NCBI GenBank assembly: GCA_922989275.2
Contig: OV277870.1
Coordinates: forward strand, 35,336,356-35,400,355
DNA from: Gari tellinella
Lineage: Eukaryota; Mollusca; Bivalvia; Cardiida; Psammobiidae
Length of the DNA: 64,000 nt
Direction: 5' to 3'
Positions 52,184 through 63,600 of the stretch are shown in pieces. The translations under genes were made by a program, and so were the position numbers. The first letter of the stretch is position 1; every line of letters starts with the position of its first letter. Under the pieces are notes generated by a model. That model was not told the origin of the DNA and ran no database searches. It worked only from the letters and a program-made list of their open reading frames with translations.

Positions 52184-52842
52184 TGTATGTAACAAATTGT
52201 ATATACTGGTGAACTCATTCATGGTTATATTAAAAACGCTATAATTATATAACACAGACAATATTCAATTATTTAAACGGAAAATATAAATTAAACTGTT
52301 TGAATAGAACTTTTTGATTCAATACATAATATACCATATTGTATTTAGTTTTACTCGGCAATTGTGACAATTTGAAAGAAACTAAGTTTAGTATACATGT
52401 ATACCTTATTGACTCGTAGTGCCACGTCTTATGGAAACAGCGTACATTTGAAGAGGACACATGTCCTATGAAAACTGTGTAGATATTGAGCAAAGGGTAT
52501 CTTAACGGGCCTTATGATCAGAATTTGAATTGTTTTGGAATTTGCAATATATTGTAAAGCAAACCAATTTTGAATAGATAAAACATGAATAGATTAATTT
52601 AAAATTTGGATGGTCTAAGTTAGAGTTTCTGTGGTCATAAAGAGTTAAAGCAACTGTCAATCTACAGCAGATTGGTTCAAAGAAAATTGCACCTTTGGCA
52701 TCTTACTGCATTACATTCAAATTCAGTTCTCAGCAGCAACTACCATTCATCAAATCAAGAATTCTGTTTCGGATGCCAGACTATAACATTGTATAACAAA
52801 TACACATTGTTGTCACTAACAAGTACATGTATATACTTTCAG
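52184..52842. other. Intron, nothing recognised
   Basis: No element or domain was assigned. The acceptor TATACTTTCAG ends at 52842. Confidence 0.4.
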
Positions 52843-53053
52843 GAAACTCAAATAGTAAAGAACTTTGTAGAGGACAGCTGTTCGACCAAGATATCCGCCA
52901 ACTCGTCCGGTATCCTCGTGGTCCTCATTGAAAACCTGTGCCGCTCTACCACGTACTTCTTCTGTCTTAGTGCCAGCAACTCAGCCGGCAAATCCGGCAG
53001 CTCGGAGGTGGTACAGTGTACAACCCTAGCACAGGAGGGAAATGTCATACCAG
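52843..53053 (+). CDS. TRIM gene exon, 211 nt, second half of FN3 domain
   Basis: Acceptor ACTTTCAG and donor CAG|GTACTG; it enters in phase 0 and leaves in phase 1. The peptide includes LIENLCRSTTYFFCLSASNS followed by AGKSGSSEVVQCTTL. This is the typical FN3 finish: L-x-P/C-x-T-x-Y-x-F, then an A-x-N-x-x-G turn. After this exon a PRY/SPRY domain is expected, but no such exon was found up to 64000. This is the last exon I can support, and the gene is probably truncated by the window edge. Confidence 0.87.
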
Positions 53054-53085
53054 GTACTGCACATATTCACATAAATCAAACAGTG

Positions 53086-53411
53086 TACAGTGTTCCCTCT
53101 CTACAATGGCTCTCCAAACAATGACTCTTTCCTGACAGCAATGCGTGTCGCTGTCCCCCCAAAAGGATAATTATGTATAACGCTTTCATTGCTGCAATGC
53201 CGTCTGCTGCTTTTTCTCAAAATAACCGTTTGGACATGTTGATAGAAGAAACACAATGACGAGCAACACACAGTTTGGACCAGCATCAGACGCCGCGTTA
53301 CGCTGCGTCTCATCTTGGTTCTAACTGTTTGCAAATGAACTCCAAGGGTATTAATCTTCCCTTCCTAGACAAATCCCTTCGAACAACATACACATTAAAT
53401 GGAGCACTGTA
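53086..53411. mobile_element. Family F MITE, 32 bp after the splice donor
   Basis: TACAGTGTTCCCTCTCTACAA at the left and ATTAAATGGAGCACTGTA at the right. The core ACAGTTTGGACCAGCATCAG / GCGTCTCATCTTGGTTCTAACTG surrounds GCGTTACGC. It shares GGATAATTATGTATAACGC with other F copies. Confidence 0.8.
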
Positions 53412-53417
53412 GTCCCA

Positions 53418-53647
53418 TACAGTGGATACTCTGTTATTCTTTCCCGATAAACGCGTTTACGCCAAAACTATTTTTTCTTTTACAACCAGTTTGGAGCCAG
53501 ATCAGACGCCGGGCTCCAAACTGTTTGCCACCAAGATAAACATGAAATATCAGAATTGTCCAAAAGTTGTTATTTTCTACGTTTTAGTGCTTTGCGTTTG
53601 CGTACGTTTGCGTTTAAACGGGAAAGAATAGCAGATTCCCCACTGTA
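53418..53647 (-). mobile_element. Family A MITE with half core, 6 bp from the F element
   Basis: TACAGTGGATACTCTGTTATTC at the left and CAGATTCCCCACTGTA at the right. In the core TTTGGAGCCAGATCAGACG runs straight into GGGCTCCAAACTG, so the loop and most of one arm are deleted. Confidence 0.85.
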
Positions 53648-54420
53648 TCAGAGAGCTTAGAACTACAGATGTTGTCTTACTTATTAGACATGATAGGGTC
53701 TGATCAAACACTCTATCTGAAATGACACTAGGCTTGGTCTGGGAGAAGAAACTTAATAAACAAACATTGTTTTCGTTCTCATCCTATATTTATGTATGAT
53801 TACAAAATATGTACTATTTTGAAACAAAATATGTTTAAACTAATCAAATGAAGAGATTTACACAATATTTGATATACTGTTTATGAAACACTAACAATTT
53901 TGTTCAGTTATAAGATAACTCTAACTAGTAATATGAAGGAGACTGGTAGTAGTTATCTTTCCGATGCAATACAGTCTTACCGTAGTCACGTGGGCATCAT
54001 ATTAAAAGCGTTTTATGAATATTCATTATGACATGTAGCAAAAGGTAAAGAATAAATTTCCTGCTGGGGTTTTCTGCTTTACTTTTATAAACGCTTAATG
54101 CTGACACGTGTATCACTCACAGCTCATTTACATTCTCAATGACTCCTGGCTCGAAGGTAATACATTTTTGGTTGTATCTGAAGTCGTTCGCAAGCGTTTG
54201 ATTGGCTCAAATAAGAACAATCAAATGCTTAAAACCATGGACCCGGCTACAAAGTGAGTGTCAAACATTTAATATATTCGAATGAGATGATGAGTTACTC
54301 TGAATCTTACCCGGATCCAAACTGTTTGCCAAACTCATCAATATATGCTATTAGCATGAGAAAATGTTAACTGAAGTTTAGATATGCAGAACTGACACCC
54401 TTATGCCATAGAGTATGTGT
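53648..54420. other. Non-coding; B-type and N-type remnants
   Basis: About 54040-54105 recalls a B hairpin (AATTTCCTGCTGGGG, then TTTTCTGCTTTACTTTTATA). About 54165-54245 resembles element N. A D-type right arm is at 54300-54330 (CTTACCCGGATCCAAACTG). Confidence 0.4.
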
Positions 54421-54653
54421 TACTGTGGATAGGACGTTATACTGTCCTGTTTAAACGCTAACGAAGTGCAAACGGATTGCGATGAAATTATAAAAATAAC
54501 ATCTTGTATTCAATTCCGCCTACTTCTTTTAATATAAGTGGCAAATATATACGGGTTAACCGGCTTCCGATCAGGTTCAAAGCTGTTTGCATTGGAAACT
54601 ATAATTTTAGCGTAAATGCGTTTATTTAGAAAGGATGTCTTCCTCAGTGCACG
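54421..54653 (+). mobile_element. Family A MITE, diverged
   Basis: TACTGTGGATAGGACGTTATAC at the left and TTTAGAAAGGATGTCTTCC at the right. The core is reduced to GGGTTAACCGGCTTCCGATC plus AGGTTCAAAGCTGTTTGC. Confidence 0.65.
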
Positions 54654-54862
54654 TAGTCGCATGCATGTTTTTTCTTGTCTTTTGTGTATTCGTAGGGTTA
54701 ACCTTAATTTGTTAAGACTACTCGAATCAAAAGCAAATAGATGATGATAAAAGACACTTGTGTAGAAAATAAAAAATATTAACTATCATGTGCCTGAAGC
54801 ATTGACACCAAGCATACTCTGAGTATTGGTATTTACTCGGACCGTGCTGTTTCAACATTATT

Positions 54863-55104
54863 ATCATTAATTTATAAAACTGCTCTTTTCTAATATTTCG
54901 ACCTCTAATGGCCTTTTTCAAAGAATCTCGTGTCCAAACACACGTCATATTTGTGTTACATGCATTCAAACTTCAAATCAATGAGAATCATTTTATGGCT
55001 GAATGCATGTAACAAACATGTGGCGTGTGTTTGGACATGAATTTCTTGGAAAAAGGCCCTTAGAGGTCGAAATATTAGAAAGAGCAGATTTATAACTTAA
55101 TATT
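54863..55104. mobile_element. Family L foldback element
   Basis: TGCTCTTTTCTAATATTTCG and CGAAATATTAGAAAGAGCA are the outer arms. Inner arms include ACCTCTAATGGCCTTTTTC / AAAAAGGCCCTTAGAGGT, GTGTCCAAACACACG / GTGTGTTTGGACAT and TGTTACATGCATTCA / TGAATGCATGTAACA. It is almost entirely self-complementary. Confidence 0.75.
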
Positions 55105-55584
55105 ATTTTAATTCCCTATTTTGAATATTATTATTTTTTATCATCAAATAATTTGCATTTGTGTTTTCTTAATTAGACTTACAGCTGATTATTAAATATT
55201 AACGGCGAGTAACGTTCTAATCTGATCGCGCTTAATGGGTTAACATATAATTCTAATTTTAACAGAAATACTATGATTCAAACTGTAATACGCAAGTAAC
55301 AAATATTTGAGACAATTTTAAAATCGTTTGAATCAATGTCAGGCAACAAATAACTCGGCGTCAGATCTGGATTCCAAACATTTTCACTATGATCGAAAAT
55401 TACATGTATGTAGATATAGAAAATAAAAAAAATGCTTTGTTCTTAGAATAATTGGACAGCAACATTAAAGATCAATCTAAACAGATTCGGCATTAGAGAT
55501 TTGATTATTTGAATTGAAATAATTAACAGATTGTTTGGTTTGTTGAGCATGTTTTTTATTTTATGTCGTGCATCTTTGCAGTGT

Positions 55585-55643
55585 TTCAGTCAGGTGGCTG
55601 CTGAAAGCTTATTGAAAAGTAGACATCCCCTAAGGTGCATTTT
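55585..55643. mobile_element. Family B MITE left half, cut by a retrotransposon
   Basis: CAGGTGGCTGCTGAAAGC, ATTGAAAAGTAGACATCCCC and TAAGGTGCATTTTG follow the left half of a family B hairpin up to the loop. The right arm is not present; the retrotransposon begins there. Confidence 0.5.
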
Positions 55644-57803
55644 GACATTATCATAAGCTACTGTAAGCAATTACCTGTCCAGATGTATTATGATGAACAA
55701 AACGGATTTAGAAGTAAACGCAGTACAATTGACCATTTATCTACACTCACATCACTCATAGAAACTCGAATAAAACAGAAACAATCTACATTTGCAGCAT
55801 TTATTGACTTTAGAAAAGCGTATGACTCAATTAATCGTAATATTTTATGGCTAAAGTTAAGAAACATGGGGTTAAAAGGAAAGTTGTATGCTGCCGTTAC
55901 ATCTCTATACAGTAATGTGAAATCATGTGTTAGAGTAAATAATATAGATAGTGACTGGTTCGATGTGTCAGTTGGGTTAAGACAGGGATGCTGTGTTTCG
56001 CCGAACCTTTTTAATTGTTTTATTGATGATTTTGCTACCATGGTTAAAGCATCTGGAGTAGGTATTGACATTGGACATGGAAAAAAACCTAGTATTTTGT
56101 TGTATGCAGACGATGTGGTTTTACTAGCAGATAATGAGCAAGATTTGCAGTTACTGTTAGACAAATTACATCGTTGGAGCTCAAATAATAGAATAAGTAT
56201 TAACAATATGAAAAGCAATGTTATTCATTTCAGACCACCTTCATTTAAACGAACAGAAACTGTATTTTCAGTGGGAAATGATGCTTTAAGCATGGTAGAC
56301 AAATATGTTTACCTTGGTTTGCTAATCGATGAATTTGTTAATTTAAATGTAACAGCTAAATATGTAGCCCAGTCAGCGGGTCGAGCTCTGGGATTGTTAA
56401 TCGCTAAATATAAGCAAAATGGAGGGTTTCCATATCATGTATATACGAAGCTGTACGAATCTTTAGTATGGTCAGTAATAAGTTATGGGGCCGCGATCTG
56501 GGGAACAAAATCATTTTCATGCATTGATGCCATTCACAACCGTGCAATGAGATTTTTTCTTGGGACAGGTAAATACACCCCTAATGCTGCTGTCATAGGT
56601 GATATGGGTTGGGATCCAGTCGGTGTTAAACTTTTGAGATGTGTATCAACTTTTTGGGTTAGATGTGTAAACATGGAAGCTGATAGAATTAATAAACACG
56701 TATTTTTATTCTGTATTAACCAATCGAGTTCGAATTGTAAAAACTGGGCTTTCAGAACCAAAAGTATTTTTGATATGTTAGATTGTAGCCAGTTTGCAAA
56801 TGTTGGTAATCATATATCAAAATCTGATATCATGGGTGGGATGACAATGGCATACATGGGGAAGTATAAAGAAGAGTGGAGAGAAAATATTAACAGAGAG
56901 CTTTCATTAACAGGATCAGGGCGCAATAAAGAACTTATAAGCTATTTAAAGAAACTTTTGAAACTGAATATTACGTTAAAATTATTCTTCCATTGAAACA
57001 CAGATCTGCTTTTGCTAAATTTAGATGTGGAGTTGCCCCCTTACGAATAGAAACAGGTAGATATGAGAGACTACAATTAGAGTGTAGAACTTGTCCCTTT
57101 TGTAAAAATACTATTGAAAATGAATTACATGTTATAACTGAATGTCTACTATATGAGGATATACGAGCCGAGCTATATGATAAGGCAACCGGTGTGTTTA
57201 ATGATTTTATGTCAGAAACTAACTGCGATAAGTTTAAATTGTTGTTTTCTAGTGCGCAACTGGTACGTTTTACTGCCAAATCGTGCTTCAATATTTTAAA
57301 ACGACGCACAAATCGTTTGTATAATACATAATATGTGCAATAACAATACGAGGTGCTCATGTTTATCTAGTGTAAAAAGGAAACTCTTATATGTGTATAA
57401 TTATAACATGTTGTTTAAATATATAACTTAATATTATCTCGTCCATGTAAAGCGTGCTAATCAAGTTATCGTTGATCTGATCAATGGTAAGAATGGATAT
57501 ATTACTTATTACTAACATTTCTTAATAAGGCATATTAATGCATTTTTTGAATGTCAGATTTTAAGTAAAACTTTATGGCAGGTCTTAACTTTGAGATTAG
57601 TACTATTTACATGGTTTTAGTTTTATGTTTTTTGTATTGAACTGCTGATAATTGAAAGATGATATTCAGGTAGTAGTTTGCTGTGATAACTACTTAATAG
57701 TCTCTTATAATTCTTATTTGAATGGCTTGGTTAATGTTGTTTTATGATAAATGTATATATGTATATGAACCATGATGAGACTGAAATAAAGATATTATAT
57801 TAA
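55644..57803 (+). pseudogene. 5'-truncated, frameshifted non-LTR reverse transcriptase
   Basis: The frame 55635-56996 encodes the middle of a reverse transcriptase: EQNGFRSKRSTIDHL (21-35), AAFIDFRKAYDSINR (54-68), VGLRQGCCVSPNLFNCFIDD (113-132) and ILLYADDVVLLAD (154-166). The endonuclease and the first RT blocks are missing. Near 56985-57000 the frame ends and a second frame (56993-57331) continues the same protein with RIETGRYERLQLECRTCPFC and a zinc-binding C, C, H, C set, so one frameshift separates the RT from the C-terminal domain. AATAAA lies at 57785-57790 and the fragment ends near 57803. It has the same orientation as the TRIM gene, and the zinc-tail peptide resembles the fragment at 2466-3184. 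Confidence 0.88.
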
Positions 57804-57898
57804 AGCATGTAAGAAAGGTTTATTTATGAAAGGTTTAATTAGCAGGATGAAATAGATGCGTGCCCCGTATATGTCACTATTACAGGTGAAAGGCGTTA

Positions 57899-58137
57899 TT
57901 AACCCTTTCATGATCAAATTTATCGTGGGATATTTACCCCTTCACCGTCATATTGTCGTCTGCTTCAATATTGCTGTCTGCAATATCGTTTCAAAGTTAC
58001 ATGACAGGCAATATAATTGACATAATTTCAAAACAAGTGGCTAACAGTTTTGATCCTGATCAAAACGCGGCGTCTGATCAGGATCAAATGTTTGCATATA
58101 ATGCGCTTTACGGTGTGATTTAGAGTTAAAGGGTTAA
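57899..58137. mobile_element. Family D MITE, near full length
   Basis: TTAACCCTTTCATGATCAAA at the left and AGAGTTAAAGGGTTAA at the right; TTAA on both sides. Family blocks CACCGTCATATTGTCGTCTG and TTGCTGTCTGCAATATCG are clear. The core has lost part of the left arm (TTTTGATCCTGATCAAAACG / GCGTCTGATCAGGATC). Confidence 0.82.
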
Positions 58138-58352
58138 GAGCTTTTGAACGCACAACTCCTGTGTGGAAAGAGAGATATTTAAATCTGGTATAATAATACT
58201 TTCTTACTAAAAACATAATGATGTACTAAAACAATTACAAATTAGATCTAAGTCTACAGTAAAACTTTAACACTGAATTTGTCTGTATGCTATTGTCATT
58301 GCGTTTGTATTCAGTGTCAAGTAAACCGGAATAAATATCAAACCATCCACTG

Positions 58353-58571
58353 TGCAGTGGAGAAAACGTAATTCCCGTTTAAACGCAAACAAAACACAAA
58401 TGCATTGTATTAAAACATAGGAAATTACAACGTTTTAACTAGTTTTAAGCTGAGTGGCAACTTGATTTGAGCCTGATCAAACGCCGGGTTACCCGTCGTC
58501 TGATCTTGCTCTGATCTTTTTGTAATGGAAATAATAGTTTATTTGGAAAGAATGCCGTCTTCTCCACTGTA
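58353..58571 (+). mobile_element. Family A MITE
   Basis: TGCAGTGGAGAAAACGTAATTC at the left and GCCGTCTTCTCCACTGTA at the right. The core TTTGAGCCTGATCAAACGCC / GTCGTCTGATCTTGCTCTGAT is partly eroded. Confidence 0.75.
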
Positions 58572-58649
58572 CGTGTGTGCCATACTAACACATAAGGACA
58601 ATCAACGTATGATTACCTAATGTGTTTGGTATGTAAAATGTAATTACTG

Positions 58650-58850
58650 CAATGGAGTCGTACAGCGCGGAAGCGTTATTCAATAATAAACCCATACGCA
58701 GATTAACAAAACCAAGAATAAAATGACAGGTTTAAGAAAGATTTCTTGAAAACGCGTTGGCATGCAATGTTGGGCCTGATCAGACACCGGATTACTCGGC
58801 ACGTGATCCTGTTTGGAATAGGCATGTATATTTAGAAAGAAAATAATTAT
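58650..58850 (+). mobile_element. Family A MITE, strongly eroded
   Basis: TACAGCGCGGAAGCGTTATTC at the left and a core TTGGGCCTGATCAGACACC / GGCACGTGATCCTGTTTGG. The right end is unclear. Confidence 0.45.
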
Positions 58851-58881
58851 ATTCTGAATAGTTTATGTACTCCGAAATCCA

Positions 58882-59076
58882 TTAACCCTATCACTGCCAT
58901 GCCGTCGTCAATTTTAAATAATTGTCGTCTGCTTTGTTTTCTATACTGTAAACCGTAGGTATTTTGACTAAAGAAATGTTAAAACTAGAGACAAATACTT
59001 TGATTCCTGATCAGGACCGAAACTGTTTGAAAGTAACTTTTGAACTCGGAGTTATGCAGTGAAGGTGCAAGATTAA
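58882..59076. mobile_element. Family D MITE, 195 bp
   Basis: TTAACCCTATCACTGCC at the left and CAGTGAAGGTGCAAGATTAA at the right. The core is collapsed: TTTGATTCCTGATCAGGACC runs directly into GAAACTGTTTGAAAG. Confidence 0.7.
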
Positions 59077-59413
59077 AACCTACAGTAAATCATCGTTATC
59101 TACCCAAGGATGAGACATAAAGCTGTGACGATTTTCGACCTAACGTCATGGTTTGAGTAATAATGAAATAATCAGGCTGAATCCGTTCAGAAACTTCATT
59201 ATATCAGGAACAGTGCCAGACAAACTTAATTGTTTTTCTTCGAAATTCTATTAGCTTTTAGAAATAGTTTGCAACGGGGTTGTAAGCCTGTTGAATGTCT
59301 CTTTCAATTTCTTTCTTTCAAGATTGAGCCCCTTATTGTATTAAACATTGGTGAGTCATAAAATCGAAAATTAAAAAGCAACAATATATGACCTACTCAT
59401 TGGCTGGACAGGA
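59077..59413. other. Non-coding, nothing recognised
   Basis: No supported feature. Confidence 0.35.
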
Positions 59414-59665
59414 TTAACTCATTGAGCCCTAGTGACGCATATATGCGTCCTCTACCAAACGTGTACCTGTGAAGAGTACACGTGTCTAATGCAAACAGTG
59501 AAGTCCCTGATTAGAGGGCTCCTGCAGGAGCCCTCTAATCAGGGACTTCACTATTTGTTATTTTGTAATATATTATAAAAAACAACCATAAATAGTCTAA
59601 ACTTGACCAGCCTTTATTGTAAACTGGAATTGCCCATTGGGAGGTTACAGGGGATACTGAGTTAA
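59414..59665 (+). mobile_element. Family E MITE, 252 bp, near consensus
   Basis: TTAACTCATTGAGCCCTAGTG at the left and AGGGGATACTGAGTTAA at the right, so TTAA flanks both ends. An early GACGCATATATGCGTC palindrome is followed by the near-perfect core GTGAAGTCCCTGATTAGAGG / CCTCTAATCAGGGACTTCAC around GCTCCTGCAGGAGC. The right part contains AAACAACCATAAATAGTC. Confidence 0.85.
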
Positions 59666-59739
59666 TCAAAAGAATTGTTTCCTCAACAAGCCTTTCCCAA
59701 ATTTCAACGGTTCACGCTTAATATGTCAGAGATACATGT

Positions 59740-59880
59740 GTAAAGTTACTCTTTCCCGTTTAAACGCAAACTAAACGGAAACGCATTTCAATATTGGTAG
59801 AAAATGACAACTGTTTGATAATTCTGACTGTTTACTAAAATCTGAGAGACAAACAGTTTGGAGCCTGATTACACTGTAAG
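59740..59880 (+). mobile_element. Family A MITE, left half
   Basis: ACTCTTTCCCGTTTAAACGC at the left, then TTTGGAGCCTGATTACACTG at the break; the right arm and right end are missing. Confidence 0.65.
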
Positions 59881-60370
59881 TCTTTCATCGACAAATTTAT
59901 CTTCTTCTGTTACTTTCTTGTCGTCAAATGCTATCCTCTAAGTCTACGCTTTCATCTACATTTTCATTTTCAAAATCCGATTGAAGGCACTTTTACTGAG
60001 GAAATATCTATAACTTAAGTGTGTCAAATGGTTTGGATGTTGATCAGAGGCCCCGTTACGAGCTTGGCACGAAAGGAGTTAGGTATAGTTTGACTTAACA
60101 ACTAGTAAATGAGCCGTAAGCATTGGAAGTAAGCTCAGTAAATACTATGAAAGGGGCAAACGTTTAAACGCAGTGCAAATTAAATGTAAAACGTTGTCAT
60201 GTAAAACTAAAATTCTACAGATTTTTGCCTGATCAAACCACGCTTTATTCGGTGCCTAGTCAGCTCAATAACGTAGAGCCTGATCTCATTCCAAACTTTT
60301 CACAAGTTGCACCAATCCTTGAAGTTTCAAATCAAGTGTTTGCAGGAAAGCACATACAATGTTCACATTT

Positions 60371-60605
60371 GTATACAGTGGAGAATCTGCTATCCTTTCC
60401 CGTTTAAACGCAAACGTACGCAAACGCAAAGCACTAAAACGTAGAAAAGAACAACTTTTGGACAATTCTGATATTTCATGTTTATCTTGGTGGCAAACAG
60501 TTTGGAGCCTGATCAGACGCCGGGTTACCCGGCGTCTGATCTGGCTCCAAACTCAGGTTTGTAAAAGAAAAAATAGTTTTAGCGTAAACGCGTTTATTGG
60601 GAATA
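60371..60605 (+). mobile_element. Family A MITE truncated at its right end
   Basis: TACAGTGGAGAATCTGCTATCC at the left. The core TTTGGAGCCTGATCAGACGCC / GGCGTCTGATCTGGCTCCAAAC is intact. The right end stops at GCGTTTATTGGGAA (60605), with the last 20 or so bases replaced by unrelated sequence. Confidence 0.85.
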
Positions 60606-63600
60606 GCTCAGCACATTATTACACTTTTTGGGGTGAATCATGCACTTAGTGATACAAGCATCAAACTTGGCACACTTGCACTTCTATCTGTTGTTTTTCA
60701 TAAAAGCCCGTTAGCCACTTGAAAAAATCAAAATGGCGGCCATTTTTCAAGATGGCCGCCATTGCAGGTTCGAAAATACAGTTTTGTTGCTAATATTTGA
60801 CATATATGGCCGTTCTTTACAGTTTTGGTGTCTAAATATATGTTTTAAGGTATAAGGAAACTAACTAAGTCTATTTCAAAGTGTTTTAAAACTTACTTTA
60901 TCATGTAATGGCCAATTTGTGACCAAAATACATAGTTTTTTTCGAAGATGGCCACTATTTTTGGTTCAAATTTACGATTCTCTTTCTTACATTTGACGTA
61001 CATTGCCATAGTTAAATACACTTTTTGAGTCTAAATATATTTTTACAGCAGAAGGAAGCTAATTTCGTCAGCATCAGACTGCTGTGTTTGCACAATAACA
61101 AAAGACAGTATATTTTTTTAAAAATTACTTAACTGCGTAATGACAAATTTGTTGAGTTTGTTTGCATATGTTTGCCAACATTGTCTCTAATGTAGAATAT
61201 CTTTTCTTACATCTGGTTTATATGACGATTTGTCATATTTTTGGTGTCAAAGAATGTTTTAAACAGGATGAGAGAACTATTCATGGGAGCCTCCGGTCGG
61301 TTAGAAACTCATATCATTATCTAATGACCTATTTTAGCCACACATATATTTTTACTCCGTAGCTGACCAAAGCTTGTTGTCTGTTGTTATGTGACTGCTT
61401 ATGCTGAATGCTGTTTTCTCATAATGAAAATTTCATTTATCTGAACAATGATTGCCCAAACTATACTACTTATCTGACACTGCAATTACTTTACCATACA
61501 CTATTCTACCTTTCAAGTAAACTGACAAGTCTTGAATATGTTTCTTTTTTTTCAATTTAAATACAATTGCATTAACAAACAAACAAAATTCCTTAATTAT
61601 CTAACATAACAATTAATCTCTGTACCAACAACAAACATCATGCTAGTTCTGAAGATCATTTAACCACTTTGTAACTTCTTACCAGAAAAAGTACATGTAT
61701 ATGTAAGACGCACGTACATGTATCTGCATTCCGCCACATGTTATAAATGTGACCAAAATTTAATACAGTCTACTGCCGCATATCCCAATAGTCATTATCA
61801 TATTTAAATCAAACAATGTGCCTACAGAGTTGATGCCCATTATGACTCATGTCAAAGTAAAAGTGACTAGATAATTCATGGATACCATTTATCTTACTAC
61901 TACATGAGCGTGTAAGTAATCATGTGAACAAGGGAGCATCTGATAAATTGATTAATATCGTTCAAAAGACAGACAAGTAATCGGACGATAAACCAGTGTT
62001 TCTTATATATTTTGAAGAAAATCAGAATTTCAAAGTAAAAGATTCGGTGATGGAATTTGAAAAAAATGAATGAATATACCCAACACCTAAATTACTGATT
62101 ATTTCTTGCAGGAATTACTGATGGGCCTTGGTGGCTCATGCATTATTGTATTATGACACTGGTTAAACTGATTTTCACAACAGAGAAAGGGGCCATTTTA
62201 CACAAATAAATATGTTTTACATGTATTTGTCTGTATAGTAGGTAAAAGTCAACAAAATTGATCTGTTAATGTTTCATCTTGAATTTTTGCACAAACAAAC
62301 TCTTCATTATGTTTGGTATATGTACACCAGATGTTCACTGTTAATAAAGAAAGGCTGCGCCATGAAAAAAAGTTATAGTTGTTATTTTGCTTGAAGACGC
62401 TTAGCGTCTACTATACTTGTTGAATAAGTTAAGATATGAAAAAGATGAATGACCATGAGCGTGATGAAAACAATATGGAGAAATATCAGATCCAGTATGG
62501 ATAGTGTGTTTTCTTTGACGTAATACAACCGTTCTGATATATGGTGCTTGACCAATCAAATAAGGAAATCAAAATGGTTTTCAAAAATGAAGGCAATGTG
62601 GACTCCTTTCAATAAAATCAGATTTCAGCAATGTTGAGAAATATACTTTACACGAAAAGTCTTGTCTCTTCTTCAAAGTCAATACATGCAACCATTTGAG
62701 AGTATGACCCTTAAAACTCCGCATTAATCTTTGTAAAGAATTTCCATTCCTGAGTTTGGTGTAAAAAAGGTAACAGTTCTGTTCTGCAAACATAGGGACG
62801 GATGTATAGTCTACCTATTCTGACAACATACTTTTAAAAGCGATATGATGTTATACACAGTCAAATATAGTATATGTTTCTTGTGGTACAATTGCATAAA
62901 GACAGAGCGTTTCAGCTGTTTGCTAAAGCTATTTGATGTGGACACATAGTACTGCTAATATCATATTTGAGATTGATCCCTGTGTAATCTTCAACAACAT
63001 TTTAAGAAATTATACAATGTTAACATAGAAGTGTGTGCATAATTGTTCATGCATGAATTGCAAGCCATAACCGGAGACCACACCACTCCCATGTTAAAAG
63101 TTAATGACATAAAATTTCATGTCGATGTGAATTTCAAATGCTAATTCAAACTATCTTGTTCTACAGAAAGTGTTGGTTGCAATTGGTCAACGGTCAAACA
63201 TGAGCTAGTTTCACGCCAAATTCCCATATAAGAAAGAGAAAAGGCTGCATAAAATACATAAACTGAAAGATATGGTGCATGTGCAAAGTCCAGTCTATAA
63301 TCATAATGTACAAGCAATAAAATCTGGAAATCATTGCATCAATTATGCCAAGTCATGGGATAAGATTATTGTGTTTGATTGGACATGTTAGCTTAATGGT
63401 ATAGATCTTAAGGTGCAGTTCCTAAAGGTCAAGCCCCTCTGTTGAACATGCAAAATATTCTGCACACCAAATACATGTAGCTTGTGTCATGTTGGAAGTA
63501 TCTCATAGAGTTGAAATGAATGAAACATTGCTGATACATTGGACAACCCTGTTACCTAGTGATATGATTGCAAATACCCGATTAAACATAGATACTAAAG

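Noticed and set aside
54727..54969. 80-codon minus-strand frame
   Set aside because: It overlaps the left arm of the foldback element L, so it is element sequence.
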